In this document: positions 53,600-62,722 of the stretch, piece by piece
Numbering within the stretch: the first letter of the stretch is position 1
Layout: each line of letters begins with the position of its first letter
Assembly (NCBI RefSeq): GCF_004101865.1
Contig: NZ_CP026118.1
Coordinates: forward strand, 2,001,001-2,065,000
DNA: 64,000 bases
From: Halobacillus litoralis
GTDB taxonomy: Bacteria > Bacillota > Bacilli > Bacillales > Halobacillaceae
Reading direction: 5' to 3'
Program-made: the position numbers and the translations under genes
The notes under the pieces: model-generated
Told to the model about the DNA's origin: nothing
Database searches by the model: none
The model's input: only the letters and a program-made list of their open reading frames with translations

Positions 53600-55306
53600 T
53601 TAACTGAAGACGTTTTTTTCGATTTGTTTCATTTCATAGAAGTAGCCTTGCTTAGCCATCAATTCCTTGTAAGTTCCGGTTTCTACAATACTGCCCTCCT
53701 CCATCACGATGATTTGGTCCATCTTCTCAAGCCCTGTCAATCGATGACTGATCAACACTACCGTATCTTCTTTTGCATGTGTGAACAAACGATGGTAGAT
53801 GTCCTGCTCAGTGAGGGCGTCGACGGAAGAGGTCGGTTCATCCAAAAGCCACAGCTTCTCACCTTTGAGGAATGCGCGGGCAATTGCTAAACGCTGTTTC
53901 TCTCCGCCAGATAAATTTTCCCCTTTTTCTAATACGGACTTTTCTAAATCGAAATCAAGCGACACTTCCGCCAAAGCTTTTTCCATTTGTTCATCAGATA
54001 ACCCATCTTTTGCTAACTCAAGATTTTCGCGCATGGTTCCATAGAAAAAGTGGTTCTCCTGGAGCACAACATTGCTATGCGCCCACACACTTTCTTCATC
54101 AAGTAACTCCAAATCCGTTCCGCCCAATTTCACCGTCCCCAGAGTCGGCCGGTGAAACTTCATCATCAATTGCAGCAATGTGGACTTTCCCGAGCCACTT
54201 GGCCCGACAACAGCCGTTTTACTCCTTGAAGGCAGCTTAAACGACACTTCTTTCAACGCTTGTCTGGTTTCGTCCGGAAAACGGTATTCTACATTCTCAA
54301 ACTCAATAGCGGGTACTTTCCCTGCTCCCAACTGCGCTGTCCCCTGATCTGGTATCTCATCATCTGCAACAGAAAAAAGACGTGCAGATGCCCGTTTGCT
54401 ATCCTCCAGGTGACGAGGAAGCACAGCCATCGGAGTTACATTTTCAAAAACGGTTAAAGAAATCATTACAAGCATGGCGAGAAACAGCCCGTTCAGATCA
54501 CCTTCTGCAACAAGGTAAGCCCCTAAGCCAAGCACCCCCCAGGAGACAAATAACGTCACGAGCGTGTTCATAGAGTGGTTGGTGAGCATTTGCATTCCTT
54601 CTCGTTCTTGTTCTTTAAGATAAGTGATCGAGGACTGGTGGAGAGCCGCTTCTTTATTATCAAGCTGCTGATAGATTTTCAAATCCCTGAATCCATATAA
54701 AAACTCAGTAGTATCCGTTGATAAATCTCCCCGCGCTTTCCTCACGTGAAAGCCCGAGTTTCGCTGTTTCACTGTGTACCATGCCGGAATGAGCAAACCT
54801 GTAAGGAACAACCCGAGCAGGAGGATGACAGCGATCGCTACAGAAAATATAGACGTAAACACAAGTGTACCGAGAAATATGATTACAAGGACGACGGGTG
54901 GATAATAAACACGGAGGAAGAAGTTTTGCAGGCTTTCTACATCCCCTACGATTCGGGAAAGCAAATCCCCGCTCCGGTATTTTTGAAAAATTCTCGGTGC
55001 ATGAGGCTCCAGCTTCTTATAAAAGGCCAGGCGAAGATTGCTTAAAATCGTAAATGTCGCCCGGTGGGAAAAATAACGCTCAGCATAACGACCTAAAGCC
55101 CTGACAAAGCCGAACAACTTCAAAAAGGCAATTAAAACAGTCAGGGCATATAAAGGTGGCATTAAAGCCGCACGTGAAATCAAGTAACCACTAGAGGCGA
55201 ATAAACCTACAGCTGAAAGTCCTGCTAAAAAACCGAAGAATATGGAAAGTACGATATCTTTTTTCTCCACAACAACAAGCTGGATGACTTCTTTCAAGTC
55301 CTTCAT
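53600..55306 (-). CDS. cydC: Thiol/haem-related ABC exporter subunit CydC
   Basis: 568 residues, an exporter half-transporter with an N-terminal membrane domain (about six helices, 1-310) and ATPase domain (about 335-565). Walker A is VVGPSGSGKSTLL, the signature is NLSGGEKQRLAIARAF, and Walker B is LWLLDEPTSSVDAL. With CydD it exports cysteine/glutathione and is required for cytochrome bd assembly. It overlaps cydD by 4 nt. In B. subtilis the order is cydABCD with the names exchanged relative to E. coli; NCBI-style CydD-first naming is used here. Confidence 0.92.
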   Translation of the reverse strand: MKDLKEVIQLVVVEKKDIVLSIFFGFLAGLSAVGLFASSGYLISRAALMPPLYALTVLIAFLKLFGFVRALGRYAERYFSHRATFTILSNLRLAFYKKLEPHAPRIFQKYRSGDLLSRIVGDVESLQNFFLRVYYPPVVLVIIFLGTLVFTSIFSVAIAVILLLGLFLTGLLIPAWYTVKQRNSGFHVRKARGDLSTDTTEFLYGFRDLKIYQQLDNKEAALHQSSITYLKEQEREGMQMLTNHSMNTLVTLFVSWGVLGLGAYLVAEGDLNGLFLAMLVMISLTVFENVTPMAVLPRHLEDSKRASARLFSVADDEIPDQGTAQLGAGKVPAIEFENVEYRFPDETRQALKEVSFKLPSRSKTAVVGPSGSGKSTLLQLMMKFHRPTLGTVKLGGTDLELLDEESVWAHSNVVLQENHFFYGTMRENLELAKDGLSDEQMEKALAEVSLDFDLEKSVLEKGENLSGGEKQRLAIARAFLKGEKLWLLDEPTSSVDALTEQDIYHRLFTHAKEDTVVLISHRLTGLEKMDQIIVMEEGSIVETGTYKELMAKQGYFYEMKQIEKNVFS

Positions 55307-57030
55307 GCTGAGCCGCCTCCTTGCTGGACGTTTACCATAGCTTTATACTCAGGAACCGTTGTCATAAGACTTTCATGAGTACCTGAACCTTTCAAGTGTC
55401 CATTTTCAAGAAACAAAATCTGGTCTGCCTTCTTGATTGTATGCAAACGGTGCGCCACCGTAATAATAGTAGCTGTCCTGGCCAGTTCTTCAATCGAATG
55501 CTGTAAAATACGTTCAGTTTTCAAATCGAGGCCTGTCGTCGGTTCATCAAAAAGGATAATAGAAGGCTGCTTCAGGAAAGTACGGGCAATTGCAAGACGC
55601 TGCTTTTCTCCTCCTGATAACCCTCTCCCCGCTTCTCCGACCGGGGTATCATACCCATGCTCCAGCGATTCAATTAAAGGAGCAATCCCAGCCTTTTCGG
55701 CAGCGGACCGAATTTCCTCAAACGAATGCTGCCCCCGTCCACCGATGGCAATGTTTTCTGCTATCGTTCCAGAAAACAAATAAGGGTGCTGGGATATGTA
55801 GCTTACTTGATTGAACCACTCCTTTTCCTGGTAGGAGAATAGCGGGCGGCCATTCACTTTTATCGCGCCTTCTTCAGGTTTGACTAAGCCGGCAAACAGA
55901 TGGAGTAAGGTTGTTTTTCCCGCACCACTCTTCCCTACAATTGCAACCTGAGACCGTGATGGTATTTCCGCTTGGATAGATTGTATAGCGAAACCTTCCC
56001 CGTATCGGAAACCTACTTGATTCAGCTCGATTTCAGGGGGATCTTGTTCTTCTATGATTCCGTCACCCCAGTGTATATCCTCATCTTCTTTTTCCAATTC
56101 ATCTGTCAACTGAGCTGCCGCACCAGAGCTTCCTCTTCCTGTATGAAAAGCACTGCCGAATTCTTTCAATGTCAAATAAAACTCAGGAGCCAATACGAGA
56201 ATGAAAAAGGCTGAGAAAAATGAGATACTTTCATAAACAACAAGACGAATAGCAATTTCAAGAGCAATCAAACCGATGCTCAGCATGGAGATGAACTCCA
56301 ACATTAAAGAAGAGACGAAAGCGACTTTCAACACTTCCATTGTGGCATCTCTGAAACCCAGACTGCTGGCTTCGATTTCAGATTGTTGTTGCTTAGAGCG
56401 ACCGAACAACTTCAAAGTCGTCAGCCCTTGCAGCGTATCCAGGAATTTACCGGAAAAGGCAGAAAGTTTCTCCATCTGTTCTTCCGATTTATTTTTTGTC
56501 ATGATCCCGATGATGGCCATGAATAAAGGAATGAACGGGGCTGTAATCACCATAATCAGTCCTGAGTAGAGGTGTTCAGTAAAAACAACAATCAGAATCA
56601 TCAGTGGTATAATAGCTGTTTGGATCATCTGCGGGATATAACTGCTGAAATACCCATCTATTTCATCCACCGCATCCATCAGCACACTTACTTTGCGTCC
56701 TGATTGTCCTTGTAAAGAAGATTGGACCGGGTTACGTGAAAATTTCCGGATGACCAGCCGTCGATAGTGCTGTTTGGCCTTTGTCGCCATTTTTACACCT
56801 GTCCGCCCATTCAACCAGGTGAAAAGTGTCCGACCGGCAAGAACTGACAACAACCCTATTAGAAGCGGTACTATTTCATGAAAGGCTTGTTGGTCGAGAA
56901 AGATCCGATCGACTACGGCTACGAAAAAATAAGATTGACCGATGATGGTGGCACCGAGCAGCACGGATGTGAGGACCAGCAGCATGATGCCTCTTCTGTT
57001 TGCAAATGCTTGTTTGCTGAGGTGCTTCAT
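55303..57030 (-). CDS. cydD: Thiol/haem-related ABC exporter subunit CydD
   Basis: 575 residues: membrane domain (about 1-320, AFANRRGIMLLVLTSVLLGATIIGQSYFF) and ATPase domain (about 345-570) with Walker A GKSGAGKTTLL, signature GLSGGEKQRLAIARTF and Walker B IILFDEPTTGLDLKT. AAGGAG is 12 nt before the ATG. It is the first gene of the two, behind a Rex-type operator. Its partner oxidase genes are not here; the YthAB-like oxidase at 2327-4700 or another cydAB elsewhere would be the beneficiary. Confidence 0.92.
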   Translation of the reverse strand: MKHLSKQAFANRRGIMLLVLTSVLLGATIIGQSYFFVAVVDRIFLDQQAFHEIVPLLIGLLSVLAGRTLFTWLNGRTGVKMATKAKQHYRRLVIRKFSRNPVQSSLQGQSGRKVSVLMDAVDEIDGYFSSYIPQMIQTAIIPLMILIVVFTEHLYSGLIMVITAPFIPLFMAIIGIMTKNKSEEQMEKLSAFSGKFLDTLQGLTTLKLFGRSKQQQSEIEASSLGFRDATMEVLKVAFVSSLMLEFISMLSIGLIALEIAIRLVVYESISFFSAFFILVLAPEFYLTLKEFGSAFHTGRGSSGAAAQLTDELEKEDEDIHWGDGIIEEQDPPEIELNQVGFRYGEGFAIQSIQAEIPSRSQVAIVGKSGAGKTTLLHLFAGLVKPEEGAIKVNGRPLFSYQEKEWFNQVSYISQHPYLFSGTIAENIAIGGRGQHSFEEIRSAAEKAGIAPLIESLEHGYDTPVGEAGRGLSGGEKQRLAIARTFLKQPSIILFDEPTTGLDLKTERILQHSIEELARTATIITVAHRLHTIKKADQILFLENGHLKGSGTHESLMTTVPEYKAMVNVQQGGGSA

Positions 57031-57058
57031 ATCTATTCAAAACTCCTTGCAGAACATT

Positions 57059-57089
57059 TTGTGAAAACATTCACATTACCTTAATTATA
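57059..57089 (-). promoter_or_regulatory. Rex-type operator and -10 of cydDC
   Basis: TTGTGAAAACATTCACAT (57059-57076) matches the Rex consensus TTGTGAA-N4-TTCACAA at 13 of the 14 fixed positions. On the minus strand TATAAT (57089-57084) lies 7 nt upstream, so the box covers the transcription start. A clear -35 is not seen. Rex would release the site when NADH rises. Confidence 0.82.
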
Positions 57090-57493
57090 GTAGATACTCC
57101 TTAAAAATACTAAAGATAAAACTGAGTATTCTATGAACAATTCTATACCATCGTCTCCTTATTAGATAGTGGACATACGTCAATTGCCATGGAGCAAATA
57201 AGGGGTGGTAAACATGGACCGTCCATCGATGCACCCCGCTTCTCTGAAATAATCCCGACCTTTGTATTTAAATACTCCTCCTGTGTATAAATGCACGGAG
57301 ACGATAACTACTTTTACAAAGCGGTTCATCCTGTTCATACCTGCAGTTAAGCTGTTTTTGCTGCTACTCTATTGTCATATCTCGAAAGGCAATGCCAAAC
57401 GCCACTGCCGTAGGAGCAAATGTATGTTAAAATTAAATTTATAAAGAAAAAAATTAATAAAGTGGCTGGATTGGATTTGTGAGGAGGTATTAG
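57090..57493. other. Intergenic stretch without recognised gene
   Basis: Between divergent cydDC and the GbsR-type gene. The last 60 nt are A/T-rich and contain the ribosome binding site GTGAGGAGG of the next gene. 57160-57420 has no ORF with a ribosome binding site, hairpin or repeat that I could support. Confidence 0.5.
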
Positions 57494-58048
57494 ATGTCAA
57501 ACAATTATGAAGAGACCCCCCAGCAAACCGTTGAAAATGCGAAAGCGCTAGTCGTTGACTCACTCGCAGAAACAATGGATTTGTACGGGGTGACCCGGAG
57601 TGCAGGCACCTTATATGGAACCATGTACTTTGAAGAAGATATGACACTAGACGAAATGCGCGAGAAGCTCGGAATGAGTAAACCGAGTATGAGTACTGGC
57701 GTAAAGAAACTTCAAAACTACGACATTGTGAAGCAGACTTTCCGTAAGGGCACACGCAGGCAGACCTTTGTAGCGGAAAAGGATTTCTTCAATTTCTTCT
57801 CCAATTTTTTTACAAAGAAGTGGTTAAGGGAAGCTAAAATCAATATGGATGCAATTAAGCATGCTCAAATGGAATTGAATTCTGTATTGGATTCTTCTGA
57901 GGTGGATGAAGAAACGAAACGAGAAGCAGAACAAATCTTTCAACAGCTGGAAGAGTCCAAACCTTACTACCTTTGGTTACAGAAGCTTGTCAATGCTATT
58001 GAGAGTGGAGAAATTTTCGACCTTCTCCCTATTGATTCCAACGAATAA
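57494..58048 (+). CDS. GbsR/MarR family regulator (choline/osmoprotectant type)
   Basis: 184 residues. Winged helix with RSAGTLYGTMYFEEDMTLDEMREKLGMSKPSMSTGVKKLQNYDIVKQTFRKGTRRQTFVAEKDF, the GbsR hallmark, then a helical dimerisation end (FFSNFFTKKWLREAKINMDAIKHAQMELNSV). GAGGAGG precedes the ATG. B. subtilis GbsR represses gbsAB and opuB and senses choline; OpcR and OpuAR are paralogues. None of those targets lies next to it here, so the regulon is remote or unknown. Confidence 0.9.
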   Translation: MSNNYEETPQQTVENAKALVVDSLAETMDLYGVTRSAGTLYGTMYFEEDMTLDEMREKLGMSKPSMSTGVKKLQNYDIVKQTFRKGTRRQTFVAEKDFFNFFSNFFTKKWLREAKINMDAIKHAQMELNSVLDSSEVDEETKREAEQIFQQLEESKPYYLWLQKLVNAIESGEIFDLLPIDSNE

Positions 58049-58282
58049 AAAAAAGCGCCTCTCTGAATAATGAATTTTGTTATTCATGAGGGGACGTATA
58101 GGCTGAATAATTTACATAATTTTCAGAACGACTGCAATCTACCTCCCAAATGAAAATATTTGAATAGCTCCGGAATCTTCCTAGGACTTTTTTATGTCAT
58201 CATTTACGACATCAATGTACGCAGGCTGCGGAAAACAGCAGCTATAACTGGTTGGAATTTATTAATTTCCTCGCCCAGACCA

Positions 58283-58316
58283 AAAGGGACCGTGGAGTCA
58301 TCTCCAGGGACCCTTT
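58283..58316 (-). terminator. Terminator of the quinone reductase gene
   Basis: On the minus strand AAAGGGTCCCTGGAG / CTCCACGGTCCCTTT with two internal mismatches, directly after the stop codon, then TTTTGG. Confidence 0.75.
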
Positions 58317-58877
58317 CTAGTTTAAGTTCAATTGTTCTTTCAAATGCATTCTTAGGTTGTTTATATAACCGGTGACATCCGGGTTCTTTTTCACATCAAA
58401 ACAGGCAAAGGTCTCTAAAGGAATCAAACCTGCATATTTATGACTCAAATGGATATGAAATAAAATATCGTCAACACTTTTTCCCTCAAAGAAGAGATCA
58501 GGATTTTCAAAAGCATGCGCAGGGGCATTCCACGTCGTTGATAACATATATTTCTTATCTGTAAGTTTTCCCCCTCCTATCCCATACGCCTCGGCATTTC
58601 CACTGAAATACACGCCGTATTCATGGGTCATATCGATATATTTCTTGAACAATGCAGGCACACTGTAATTGTACACAGGGGTTTGATAAATGATCGTATC
58701 CGCCCATAACACTTTTTCCTGCTCGTCTTTCACGTCAAACCTCTCTTGCAGAACAGAGGTTTTTACACAGAGCTGCGGCCTCAGCATTTCCACAATTGTT
58801 TGAAACAACTCATCATTCAAGCGTCCCTTTGAATGGGGGTAGTATTCATGACCATTGAGGACCAGGATATTTTCCAT
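58317..58877 (-). CDS. NAD(P)H-dependent oxidoreductase (MdaB/flavodoxin-like fold)
   Basis: 186 residues, flavodoxin-like quinone reductase of the MdaB type. FMN/FAD phosphate loop LVLNGHEYYPHSKGRLN near the start, IIYQTPVYNYSVPALFKKYIDM in the middle and TTWNAPAHAFENPDLFFEGKSVDDIL towards the end, as in MdaB. AAGGAGG lies before the ATG. It follows the P-loop protein gene by 13 nt on the same strand. Probable role: two-electron reduction of quinones, protecting from oxidative stress. Confidence 0.87.
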   Translation of the reverse strand: MENILVLNGHEYYPHSKGRLNDELFQTIVEMLRPQLCVKTSVLQERFDVKDEQEKVLWADTIIYQTPVYNYSVPALFKKYIDMTHEYGVYFSGNAEAYGIGGGKLTDKKYMLSTTWNAPAHAFENPDLFFEGKSVDDILFHIHLSHKYAGLIPLETFACFDVKKNPDVTGYINNLRMHLKEQLNLN

Positions 58878-58890
58878 GATTCAGACCTCC

Positions 58891-59406
58891 TTAAAATCGG
58901 GCCAAAAACGTATCGATTTCCTTTTTGCTTTTCAGTTGAATCACGTCTTTTTGCTGCCCTATATTTTGAAATTCTTGAAATCGCTGCTGCATTTTTCCCT
59001 TGCGAGGGTGGTAGGTTTTCCAGATGAACTTCAGAAAGTCCGCGTCTAATTTCTCTTCGCAACCTTCTCCCATGTCCGCCCTCGTCTTACCTCTGTATGT
59101 AAATCTACGCTTGAACACACGGAATAGACAAACATGGAGAGGTAACTCCAAGTAGATGATCGTATCCGCTTTATCTGCTCTGATATCATAAGTATTGCTA
59201 TAATTGCCTTCGATAATCCATGCTTTTTCCTGAATCACTTCCTGCTGACGCGCCCTAAAGTCCTCTAATGCCGCTTCCTTCCAACCCGGCTCCCAGTAAA
59301 AACGATCCAAATGATATACTTCGATATCGAGAAGCCTGCCAAGTTCCTTTGCGAACGTTGATTTTCCTACTCCTGAAGACACCCCTAAGACCATAATCCG
59401 CTGCAT
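58891..59406 (-). CDS. P-loop NTPase, DNA topology modulation protein (FlaR)-like
   Basis: 171 residues, adenylate-kinase-like P-loop protein. Walker A is GVSSGVGKST (about 8-17); YHLDRFYWEPGWKEA and WIIEGNYSNTYDIRADKADTIIYLELP follow, the pattern of the proteins annotated as topology modulation protein or FlaR. The true substrate is probably a nucleotide or small molecule; the topology name is historical. GGGGGAC-like sequence precedes the ATG. It lies in a minus-strand run with the nucleotidyltransferase and Nudix genes. Confidence 0.83.
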   Translation of the reverse strand: MQRIMVLGVSSGVGKSTFAKELGRLLDIEVYHLDRFYWEPGWKEAALEDFRARQQEVIQEKAWIIEGNYSNTYDIRADKADTIIYLELPLHVCLFRVFKRRFTYRGKTRADMGEGCEEKLDADFLKFIWKTYHPRKGKMQQRFQEFQNIGQQKDVIQLKSKKEIDTFLARF

Positions 59407-59419
59407 AATGAGTCCCCCT

Positions 59420-60139
59420 TCATTGCTTTCCTATTGAAAACCCGTCAAAAAACCTTCCGCCATAGGGACGAAGCAAATCATCAACAAGATCGATCACTTT
59501 TTCTTTCTCACCTTTTTCATAAAAAAGAGTGAAACTATCCATTAGACGTGCGGCAAAAGAAGGATCGAAACTTTTCAAAGCTCGCATCATCCATTTCGAG
59601 GATCCTGACCACTGTCCATGAACTCTAAGGTGAAACTCACTCGATAACTGTGCTAACGTATTGGCGATGAAAATAGACTCTCCACGATCTGAACACCCAA
59701 TAAAATCATCTAACGTATCTGTCAGAAAATAGCGTTTCTGCTCAATGGTTTCTTTTGACCATCGAAGTGGTCCCTTGTCCAAAAGAAGGTCAGCTTCCTC
59801 TTTGATCGACACTAGTTTATCGTGGTTTTTTATAACCACTCCTTCGGCTACCATCCGTGGCATAGACGGCTGCCCTCTTTCACAATCCAGTTTGAAAAAT
59901 TCCTTATAAGAAGTCCAACTATGTACGAAGCACTCCACAGGCCAGCCATTCGCTTGAAAAGATTCACGATAGGACGCCGAAATGTCTGGGTAGAAAAGCA
60001 CAAGATCAAGGTCTGAAGTGGAAGTCGCTTCTCCTCTCACCACGCTGCCAGCTAACAAAGCTGCATCACAACCCCTGTGACGCTGCTCAATGATCTGCGT
60101 TGCTGCTTTGATAGGTGACTGGCCCATATTACTCTCCAT
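59420..60139 (-). CDS. Nucleotidyltransferase domain protein (kanamycin nucleotidyltransferase-like fold)
   Basis: 239 residues. The GS-x10-DxD motif of the Pol-beta superfamily is seen in LLAGSVVRGEATSTSDLDLVLFY (about 29-50), which binds metal and NTP. The rest is a helical domain. Enzymes with this layout include antibiotic nucleotidyltransferases, but a resistance role is not shown. ATG 60139 is favoured by GAGAGG 8 nt before it; GTG 60148 is in frame. It overlaps the Nudix gene end by 11 nt. Confidence 0.8.
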   Translation of the reverse strand: MESNMGQSPIKAATQIIEQRHRGCDAALLAGSVVRGEATSTSDLDLVLFYPDISASYRESFQANGWPVECFVHSWTSYKEFFKLDCERGQPSMPRMVAEGVVIKNHDKLVSIKEEADLLLDKGPLRWSKETIEQKRYFLTDTLDDFIGCSDRGESIFIANTLAQLSSEFHLRVHGQWSGSSKWMMRALKSFDPSFAARLMDSFTLFYEKGEKEKVIDLVDDLLRPYGGRFFDGFSIGKQ

Positions 60140-60590
60140 TCCCCGCACCTCTCACCCGTTCCATGATTTCTTTAGCCCTGACATCGATTGCCTCAGGTAA
60201 TTCAGTGAAGTAGTGTAAATCCAGCGTTTCATCCCCTTGTGCTTTCCCTCCGCCTCCACCACTCACTCCGAAAGCTTTATAAACAGCAATGACATTATAA
60301 ACTTCATCACCATTCGGGTAGCGGAAATAAAACCTTTTTCCAGAAAACGTTTCGATATGATCCATCCTTTCTGCATGAAGACCCGTTTCCTCCCATAGTT
60401 CTCTTTCAGCCGTTTCCAGTAACGATTCGCCAGGCTCCATCGCTCCTCCAGGGAGCCCCCATTCCTTCGTATCGGCACGGAATTGAAAAAGGACCCCGCC
60501 TTCCTCATTTTCCACAATGACAGTCGCGCCAACGATGATGAATGGACGTGAGCCAATAAGGCTTCTGATTTCCAACACATAATCTTTCAA
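60129..60590 (-). CDS. Nudix hydrolase
   Basis: 153 residues. The Nudix box is perfect: GGAMEPGESLLETAERELWEETGL (about 48-71). It is cytoplasmic and hydrolyses a nucleoside diphosphate linked to another group; the substrate is unknown. Tail motif RFYFRYPNGDEVYNVIAVYKAFG follows the box. AGGAGGAAG precedes the ATG. It is the first gene of the 60590-58317 minus-strand run. Confidence 0.92.
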   Translation of the reverse strand: MKDYVLEIRSLIGSRPFIIVGATVIVENEEGGVLFQFRADTKEWGLPGGAMEPGESLLETAERELWEETGLHAERMDHIETFSGKRFYFRYPNGDEVYNVIAVYKAFGVSGGGGGKAQGDETLDLHYFTELPEAIDVRAKEIMERVRGAGNGE

Positions 60591-60733
60591 TAGGCTTCCT
60601 CCTCCGTAATCCTAAGACTTGTTTTTAACATAATCAGGAAAAAACCTTTGATGAATTCTTGCTGTTTTCTTCACCAACAATTGAGCAGACCCTCCCCCTA
60701 CTTCTTTTCTATGATAAGGGCAGAGGTGATTTT

Positions 60734-61969
60734 ATGTATAAAATGTTATGGAAAAACAGAAATATTCGCTTTTACTTACTTGGGGGAGGCATTTCGAGAT
60801 TAGGGGATGTGTTAACAGGAATGGCTTTCCTCTTCCTCGCTTATGAGCTGACCGGTTCAAAGTTACATACAACGGGCATCGCTCTCGCTGAAACTATTCC
60901 CTATTTATTATTCGGGTTGATCGGTGGCGTGGTTGCTGACACTTTTCCTCGTAAAAAATTGCTCATCTCCCTCGATCTGCTCAGGGTTCCATTGATGCTT
61001 GCCGTGATAGCGTTGCATTATTTCAATGCTCTGACCTACCCTGCACTGATTATCATCAGCTTCTTAATCCAAACGATCGGCTGCTTTTTCAACCCTGCCC
61101 ACCGCGCCGTCCTCCCGATGGTGACAAAGGATGATGAAAGGGCTTCAGCCAACAGTATGTATGACACAGTGACACGAGGGATCACGATTCTCACCCCCGT
61201 AATCGCTATATGGTTGTTGAATACATTCGGAGTGATCCACTTTTTCACAGTCGATGCATTTACTTACCTGCTCAGTGTGTGGTGTTTATCAAAGTTATAT
61301 TTAATAGAATCACCCGCACGAAAGAAAACACTTAAAATGATGTTTCTCTCTATCTATGAATTCGGTCTTTGGATAAAAAAAGCACCTACGCTCCGTATGT
61401 TATTCCTTTTCACTTTCTACACCGTATTTTTGAACACCTGGGTGTGGCAGGTAGGACTATTGCTTTCCCTTTCTGAGTTGAGTCTACATAGTGAAGAACT
61501 ATACAGTGGGATTCAAGGAGTATTCGGGGGAGTCGTCATCCTGACAAACCTTATACTTCCGTCTTTTATTAAGAACTTCAATCTGCGTCATTACTTGGTA
61601 GGGGCTCTGATCTGGGGCTCCGGCATTTGTTACTATGGACTTCTCTATGAGGTAGAGCATTTTTTCATCGGTTGTATCCTTGTGGGAATCGGCCTCCCGA
61701 TCGCAAGTCTCTCACGTGTCTATCTGATTCAAAAATACGTCCCTGAAAGCAAAATGGGGAGGGCGTTCAGTACAAATGCTGTCCTTCTGTATGCTTCCAA
61801 CACCCTCTCATTAGTTTTGTATGGATTGCTTTCTACCTTTATGACCATACGCCTGTTGATGATCGGTAGTGGATTGATGATCATGATGTCAAGCATCACC
61901 TTCCTATTGATTCATCTTATGAAAGTGACGGAACTGCGTCGGCGTTTTATGGTACATTTTCTTAAATAG
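60734..61969 (+). CDS. MFS transporter (DHA3-like exporter)
   Basis: 411 residues, 12 predicted membrane segments. The MFS motif A-like loop is GGVVADTFPRKKLLISLDLLRV, and the general pattern matches the DHA3 (MefA-type) efflux branch. ATG 60734 follows AGAGGTG by 6-7 nt; an upstream in-frame ATG at 60659 has no site. Its last 66 nt overlap, in antisense, the 3' end of the AraC gene. Substrate unknown. Confidence 0.88.
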   Translation: MYKMLWKNRNIRFYLLGGGISRLGDVLTGMAFLFLAYELTGSKLHTTGIALAETIPYLLFGLIGGVVADTFPRKKLLISLDLLRVPLMLAVIALHYFNALTYPALIIISFLIQTIGCFFNPAHRAVLPMVTKDDERASANSMYDTVTRGITILTPVIAIWLLNTFGVIHFFTVDAFTYLLSVWCLSKLYLIESPARKKTLKMMFLSIYEFGLWIKKAPTLRMLFLFTFYTVFLNTWVWQVGLLLSLSELSLHSEELYSGIQGVFGGVVILTNLILPSFIKNFNLRHYLVGALIWGSGICYYGLLYEVEHFFIGCILVGIGLPIASLSRVYLIQKYVPESKMGRAFSTNAVLLYASNTLSLVLYGLLSTFMTIRLLMIGSGLMIMMSSITFLLIHLMKVTELRRRFMVHFLK

Positions 61970-62707
61970 GTGGTTAAAGGCTGCGACATTAGCAAAACCA
62001 TGCTTGATAGCAATAGACAAAATTGAATGCTCTGTAAAAATGATTTCCTGTTGACTGCGAAATAGTCTATATACTTGCAGCCATGAATAGGGGGATAATC
62101 CGGTTTCTTTTTTGAATGCATGGGCAAACTGGAACTTGTTCATTCGAGCAACCCCAGCCATCTCATCTAGTGACCATTGCTCTATGTAACTTTCCTTAAG
62201 TGCAGAAATCACTCGATAGACCGGCTCACTCCCTGAAGAGATAGGAAGCTCTTTCTGGTGTGAGCCTACCCCGTACTCGACCATGAGAATGGACAGTTGA
62301 ACAAGACTATTTTCTAGAAAAAGGGCGCTCACTCCTTCTTTTTGATTGGATAAAAATTCTCTCATGAAGGTCGCCCATTGGATCATCTGTCTATGCCGGT
62401 AGGAAACAGTAGAAAACTCTATGTGCGTATGATGGACACCCATTTTCTGGGCAGCTTCCTGTAATAAAGACGGGGTCAATTCTACGAGGAATTTTTCCTG
62501 TGTCGCTCTCAACTGTTTATGCTCTACTTTAGGATTCATAATGAAAAATTCCTCCTCACCAATGGACCGGTCACCATCATGGGTCTGGTATTCTCCTTTT
62601 CCATAGGGAGAAAAAATCAGTTTAAAACAGTCATCATAGCGCCAGTCCCGTTCCCCCAATTGATCATGACGCTGTAAAAACAATCCTTGTTCATTTGTCC
62701 AGATCAT
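61904..62707 (-). CDS. AraC family transcriptional regulator
   Basis: 267 residues. The N-terminal part (about 1-90) is a cupin-like sensing domain, and the C-terminal part (about 165-265) holds two helix-turn-helix motifs: WSLDEMAGVARMNKFQFAHAFKKETGLSPYSWLQVYRL and HSILSIAIKHGFANVAAFNHLFKKMYHKTPTQFR. GGGGGAG precedes the ATG. It overlaps the convergent MFS gene at the 3' end and directly follows a second MFS gene (15 nt), with which it may be cotranscribed. It could regulate one or both exporters. Confidence 0.9.
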   Translation of the reverse strand: MIWTNEQGLFLQRHDQLGERDWRYDDCFKLIFSPYGKGEYQTHDGDRSIGEEEFFIMNPKVEHKQLRATQEKFLVELTPSLLQEAAQKMGVHHTHIEFSTVSYRHRQMIQWATFMREFLSNQKEGVSALFLENSLVQLSILMVEYGVGSHQKELPISSGSEPVYRVISALKESYIEQWSLDEMAGVARMNKFQFAHAFKKETGLSPYSWLQVYRLFRSQQEIIFTEHSILSIAIKHGFANVAAFNHLFKKMYHKTPTQFRHFHKMNQ

Positions 62708-62722
62708 TTCATCTCCCCCTTT

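Noticed and set aside
57163..57444. Possible small gene or RNA before the GbsR-type gene
   Set aside because: No start with a ribosome binding site, no strong hairpin and no repeat could be supported.
58050..58110. Hairpin after the GbsR-type gene
   Set aside because: CCTCTCTGAATAA / TTATTCATGAGG pairs imperfectly and lacks a T tract, so it was not called a terminator.
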